Assembly: GCA_951828515.1 (NCBI GenBank)
Contig: OX639992.1
Coordinates: 3,450,217 to 3,514,216 of the forward strand
DNA length: 64,000 nucleotides
From: an uncultured Poribacteria bacterium
GTDB lineage: Bacteria > Poribacteria > WGA-4E > WGA-3G
Reading direction: 5' to 3'
Shown here: piece by piece, positions 62,124-64,000 of the stretch
How the letters are laid out: each line of letters begins with the position of its first letter
How positions within the stretch are numbered: position 1 is the stretch's first letter
Position numbers and translations under genes: made by a program
Notes under the pieces: model-generated
Told to the model about the DNA's origin: nothing
The model's database searches: none
The model's input: only the letters and a program-made list of their open reading frames with translations

Positions 62124-62891
62124 ATGAGTACTTCCCATCTACGTTATCTACACGTTGCACAAGACGTTCTGAAACAAATTGAGGCGACACAAGTCGAGGC
62201 AATTGCACAAGCCTCTGAAATGTGTGCAGAGACTATAGCAGAAGACGGACTCGTTTACCTATTCGGATCTGGGCATTCCCGTATGCCGGTCGAGGAAATT
62301 TTTCCACGTTACGGCAGTTTTCCGGGTTTCTTTCCCATCGTCGAATTGGCGGTTACATTCCACAACCAAGTCGTTGGTTGCAACGGTCAACGTCAAGCAC
62401 TCTTTCTGGAAAACATCTCAGGATATGCAGAGGTGATCCTACGCAACTTCACCTTCGGTCCACACGATTGTATGATGGTGTTTTCTAATTCTGGCACGAA
62501 CATCCTCCCGATCGAAATGGCGATGGGGGCGAAGGCGCGAAATTTACCTGTCATTGCTGTGAGTTCAATTGCACACAACAGTGCATCGAGCTCAAAACAT
62601 GCCTCCGGCAAACGTTTATTTGAAGTTGCGGATCTAACCATTGACAACTGTAATCCACCGGGAGATGCCGTCGTAGACATCCCGAATTTGGCATATCCAG
62701 TGGGACCTACGTCCAGTATCGGCACACTTTCGATTGTCAATGCTATTAAATGCCGAGTTGCTGAGCTCCTGACAGAACGTGGGAAGCCTCCTGTCGTGTT
62801 GACCGGGGCTCATTTCCTCGGTCCGGAAGAATCAGCGAAGCAGATTGAGAGGGCTTATGACGATTATAAAGCTCGCGTTCAAGGAAGTTAG
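62124..62891 (+). CDS. SIS-domain sugar isomerase family protein
   Basis: SIS-domain protein (255 aa), a fold that binds phosphosugars. GLVYLFGSGHSRMPVEEIF, MMVFSNSGTNILPIEMAMGAKARNLPVIAVSSIAHN and LAYPVGPTSSIGTLSIVNAIKCRVAELL are characteristic. It resembles the UPF0309/MurQ-adjacent class. It may isomerise or sense an amino-sugar phosphate. Monocistronic; SD is unclear (AAGG lies 23 bases upstream of the ATG at 62124). Confidence 0.88.
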   Translation: MSTSHLRYLHVAQDVLKQIEATQVEAIAQASEMCAETIAEDGLVYLFGSGHSRMPVEEIFPRYGSFPGFFPIVELAVTFHNQVVGCNGQRQALFLENISGYAEVILRNFTFGPHDCMMVFSNSGTNILPIEMAMGAKARNLPVIAVSSIAHNSASSSKHASGKRLFEVADLTIDNCNPPGDAVVDIPNLAYPVGPTSSIGTLSIVNAIKCRVAELLTERGKPPVVLTGAHFLGPEESAKQIERAYDDYKARVQGS

Positions 62892-62909
62892 CGCGCCACG
62901 ATTTTTCCG

Positions 62910-62938
62910 TTGACTTTTCTCCGACAAATCTATATACT
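62910..62938 (+). promoter_or_regulatory. Candidate promoter upstream of nadD
   Basis: TTGACT (62910-62915), 17 bases, TATACT (62933-62938). It is followed by ACGGAGTAGGACAGACGCA, which resembles a segment of the REP-like array at 9279 (ACGGAGTAAAAGAGACGCA). Confidence 0.5.
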
Positions 62939-63103
62939 TTAACGGAGTAGGACAGACGCAAAGAGGTCAGTAAATCAGTTGTTGGGTGTCGGTTACCAGT
63001 TAAGAGGTTTTGTCTCACAAGAGGGTTCTCGTTGTCGTCTACGCAACTGTTGGTCTCCTGCGCGCGAAGATGTACAACCTAACAGGTTCGGCTACAAGTG
63101 CCT

Positions 63104-63206
63104 CAAAACCCTTAGCCCGTAAGCGTAGCGGAGGGCGGATATAAGGAATGTACGTCAAAGTTCAAACGCATGCTGTTTCTCCGCAAGGTAAAATTAAAAC
63201 ATTCTG
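63104..63206 (+). repeat. Dispersed hairpin-leader element, copy 5
   Basis: GCCCGTAAGCGTAGCGGAGGGC hairpin, then GGATATAAGGAATGTACGTCAAAG, and the tail CTCCGCAAGGTAAAATTAAAAC, with the ATG of nadD 6 bases after the tail. GCGGATATAAGG and TCAAAG match the copy at 63887, and the hairpin matches the copy at 785. Confidence 0.75.
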
Positions 63207-63806
63207 ATGCCGAAAACTACGAAAAGAATCGCGGTGATGGGTGGAACATTCAATCCAATTCACTACGCGCATCTGATCAGTGCTGAACAGGTTCGGGCAG
63301 GATTAGGCTATGATAAGATCCTATTCATCCCTTCTGCCAGACCGCCGCATAAGGTCGCAGACGCTGATATTATCGAACCGGAACATCGGTATCAAATGGT
63401 GCTTTTAGCAATCGCAGAGAACCCGCATTTTGAAGTGTCACGCATTGAATTGGAACGCGCAGGTCCGTCATATACTATTGAGACCTTGAAAGCCTTGAAA
63501 GAATTGTACGGGGAAACGACTGAACTGGCATGGATTATCGGAGCAGACTCTCTTATTGAGTATAAAGTTTGGAAGGACTTTGATGAAGTGTTGGAACGAT
63601 GTGTTATGATCGCGACAACACGTCCGAATTACAACCTGAATCAAGTTCCGTTAGTAATTCAAAAACGGGTTACCACCTTCCCGATAACAGGTGTTGATAT
63701 ATCCGCCACAGTTATCCGGGAGCGGATTCGGAAAGGTCTTTCAATTCAGTATCTCGTGCCTGAAGGCGTCCAAGCATATATCGAACAGCGTCAACTGTAT
63801 CTATGA
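63207..63806 (+). CDS. nadD: Nicotinate-nucleotide adenylyltransferase
   Basis: NAD-biosynthesis enzyme (199 aa) that adenylates nicotinate mononucleotide to deamido-NAD. MGGTFNPIHYAHLISAEQVR contains the HxGH-like nucleotide motif (HYAH here), FIPSARPPHK, SYTIETLKAL, WIIGADSL and the C-terminal DISATVIRERIRKG (ISSTxxR-type). The family's usual first His of GxFDPxHxGH is retained. Length is normal. Its start follows a leader element and the SD is the element tail. Confidence 0.94.
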   Translation: MPKTTKRIAVMGGTFNPIHYAHLISAEQVRAGLGYDKILFIPSARPPHKVADADIIEPEHRYQMVLLAIAENPHFEVSRIELERAGPSYTIETLKALKELYGETTELAWIIGADSLIEYKVWKDFDEVLERCVMIATTRPNYNLNQVPLVIQKRVTTFPITGVDISATVIRERIRKGLSIQYLVPEGVQAYIEQRQLYL

Positions 63807-63886
63807 AGGCTTTTGATTTAGAGTCTCTTGGGCGGTGTGCCACTTCTTTGCGCGCAGATTTCTGATGAAATATGAAACATTGAACC

Positions 63887-64000
63887 AAACCTGTAGCCTG
63901 CAACAACCGAACCCGATACTCGTGCTTTTAAGTATTGTATCGGAGACGAGTTTCGGGTTCGGCAGGCGGATATGAGGAACGCACGTCAAAGTTCTAACGG
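63887..64000 (+). repeat. Dispersed hairpin-leader element, copy 6 (cut by window end)
   Basis: TAGCCTGCAACA, then a larger hairpin CCGAACCCGA...TCGGGTTCGG, then GCAGGCGGATATGAGGAACG and CACGTCAAAGTTC. It is the same element with an enlarged loop. The downstream tail, and any gene it precedes, lie outside the window. Confidence 0.65.

Noticed and set aside
1-64000. CRISPR array, rRNA or tRNA genes
   Set aside because: No regularly spaced repeat-spacer pattern was found, and no T-loop plus acceptor-stem combinations or rRNA core motifs were recognised on either strand.

Overview
This window is a bacterial chromosome segment of moderate GC content that is unusually rich in small dispersed repeats and element relics. 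Gene content is suggestive of a Candidatus Poribacteria-like or similar sponge/marine-associated heterotroph. It has a phytanoyl-CoA dioxygenase-family protein, a sulfatase, a GH95 fucosidase, several Gfo/Idh/MocA, aldo/keto and MDR oxidoreductases, TIM-barrel sugar isomerases, LamG proteins and an ankyrin-repeat protein. That taxonomic assignment is inference from gene content; no rRNA or tRNA is visible to confirm it. The cell envelope is Gram-negative in type: a TonB-dependent receptor, lipoproteins and an outer-membrane barrel protein are present.

Layout. 0-4.5 kb: aldo/keto reductase (cut by the window edge), flavin monooxygenase-like protein, sigma-54 response regulator, GDPD. 4.5-16.5 kb, all minus strand: an HMA-lipoprotein fusion, a MurJ-like flippase, proA, a 1-kb block holding a Y1 transposase relic and REP-like hairpins, proB, obg, two collagen-like lipoproteins, a free HMA metal-binding protein, a zinc-ribbon membrane protein and endonuclease IV. 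16.8-21 kb: sugar/polyol catabolism oxidoreductases and an isomerase. 21-24.7 kb: two secreted repeat proteins, a thiamine-binding-like protein and an aldo/keto reductase. 25-30.4 kb: an rmlB-like/PhyH/MDR operon, a GNAT protein and an orphan DNA methyltransferase. 30.5-46.6 kb: GH95, ankyrin protein, sulfatase, a TnpB element with relics, two LamG proteins, a UxuA-like dehydratase, cupin, peptide ABC transporter parts, a barrel protein and an aldo/keto reductase. 46.9-53.5 kb: radical SAM, sigma-54 activator, small winged-helix protein, TonB receptor. 53.5-56.7 kb is a gene graveyard holding an ORF-less group II intron, MITEs, remnants of C-terminal sorting domains and a truncated formylglycine-generating enzyme. 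56.7-64 kb: an 1138-residue protein with primase-like, helicase-like and winged-helix regions, an enolase-superfamily enzyme, a SIS protein and nadD.

The strongest unexplained signals are: (1) a dispersed leader element of about 100 bp, a hairpin followed by CGCAAGGTATAATTAAAA, that abuts the start codons of several unrelated genes; (2) a shared C-terminal tail (consensus VEPxxKLATTWxxLK) on four secreted proteins of two unrelated folds; (3) an HMA domain that is a separate gene near lipoproteins at one locus and is fused to the paralogous lipoprotein, with one metal-binding Cys lost, at another; (4) the solitary 1138-residue replicase-like protein; (5) a group II intron whose 5' domain exists in two diverged copies that keep base pairing; and (6) several families of MITE/REP elements that have shaped gene boundaries, including truncating an FGE gene.
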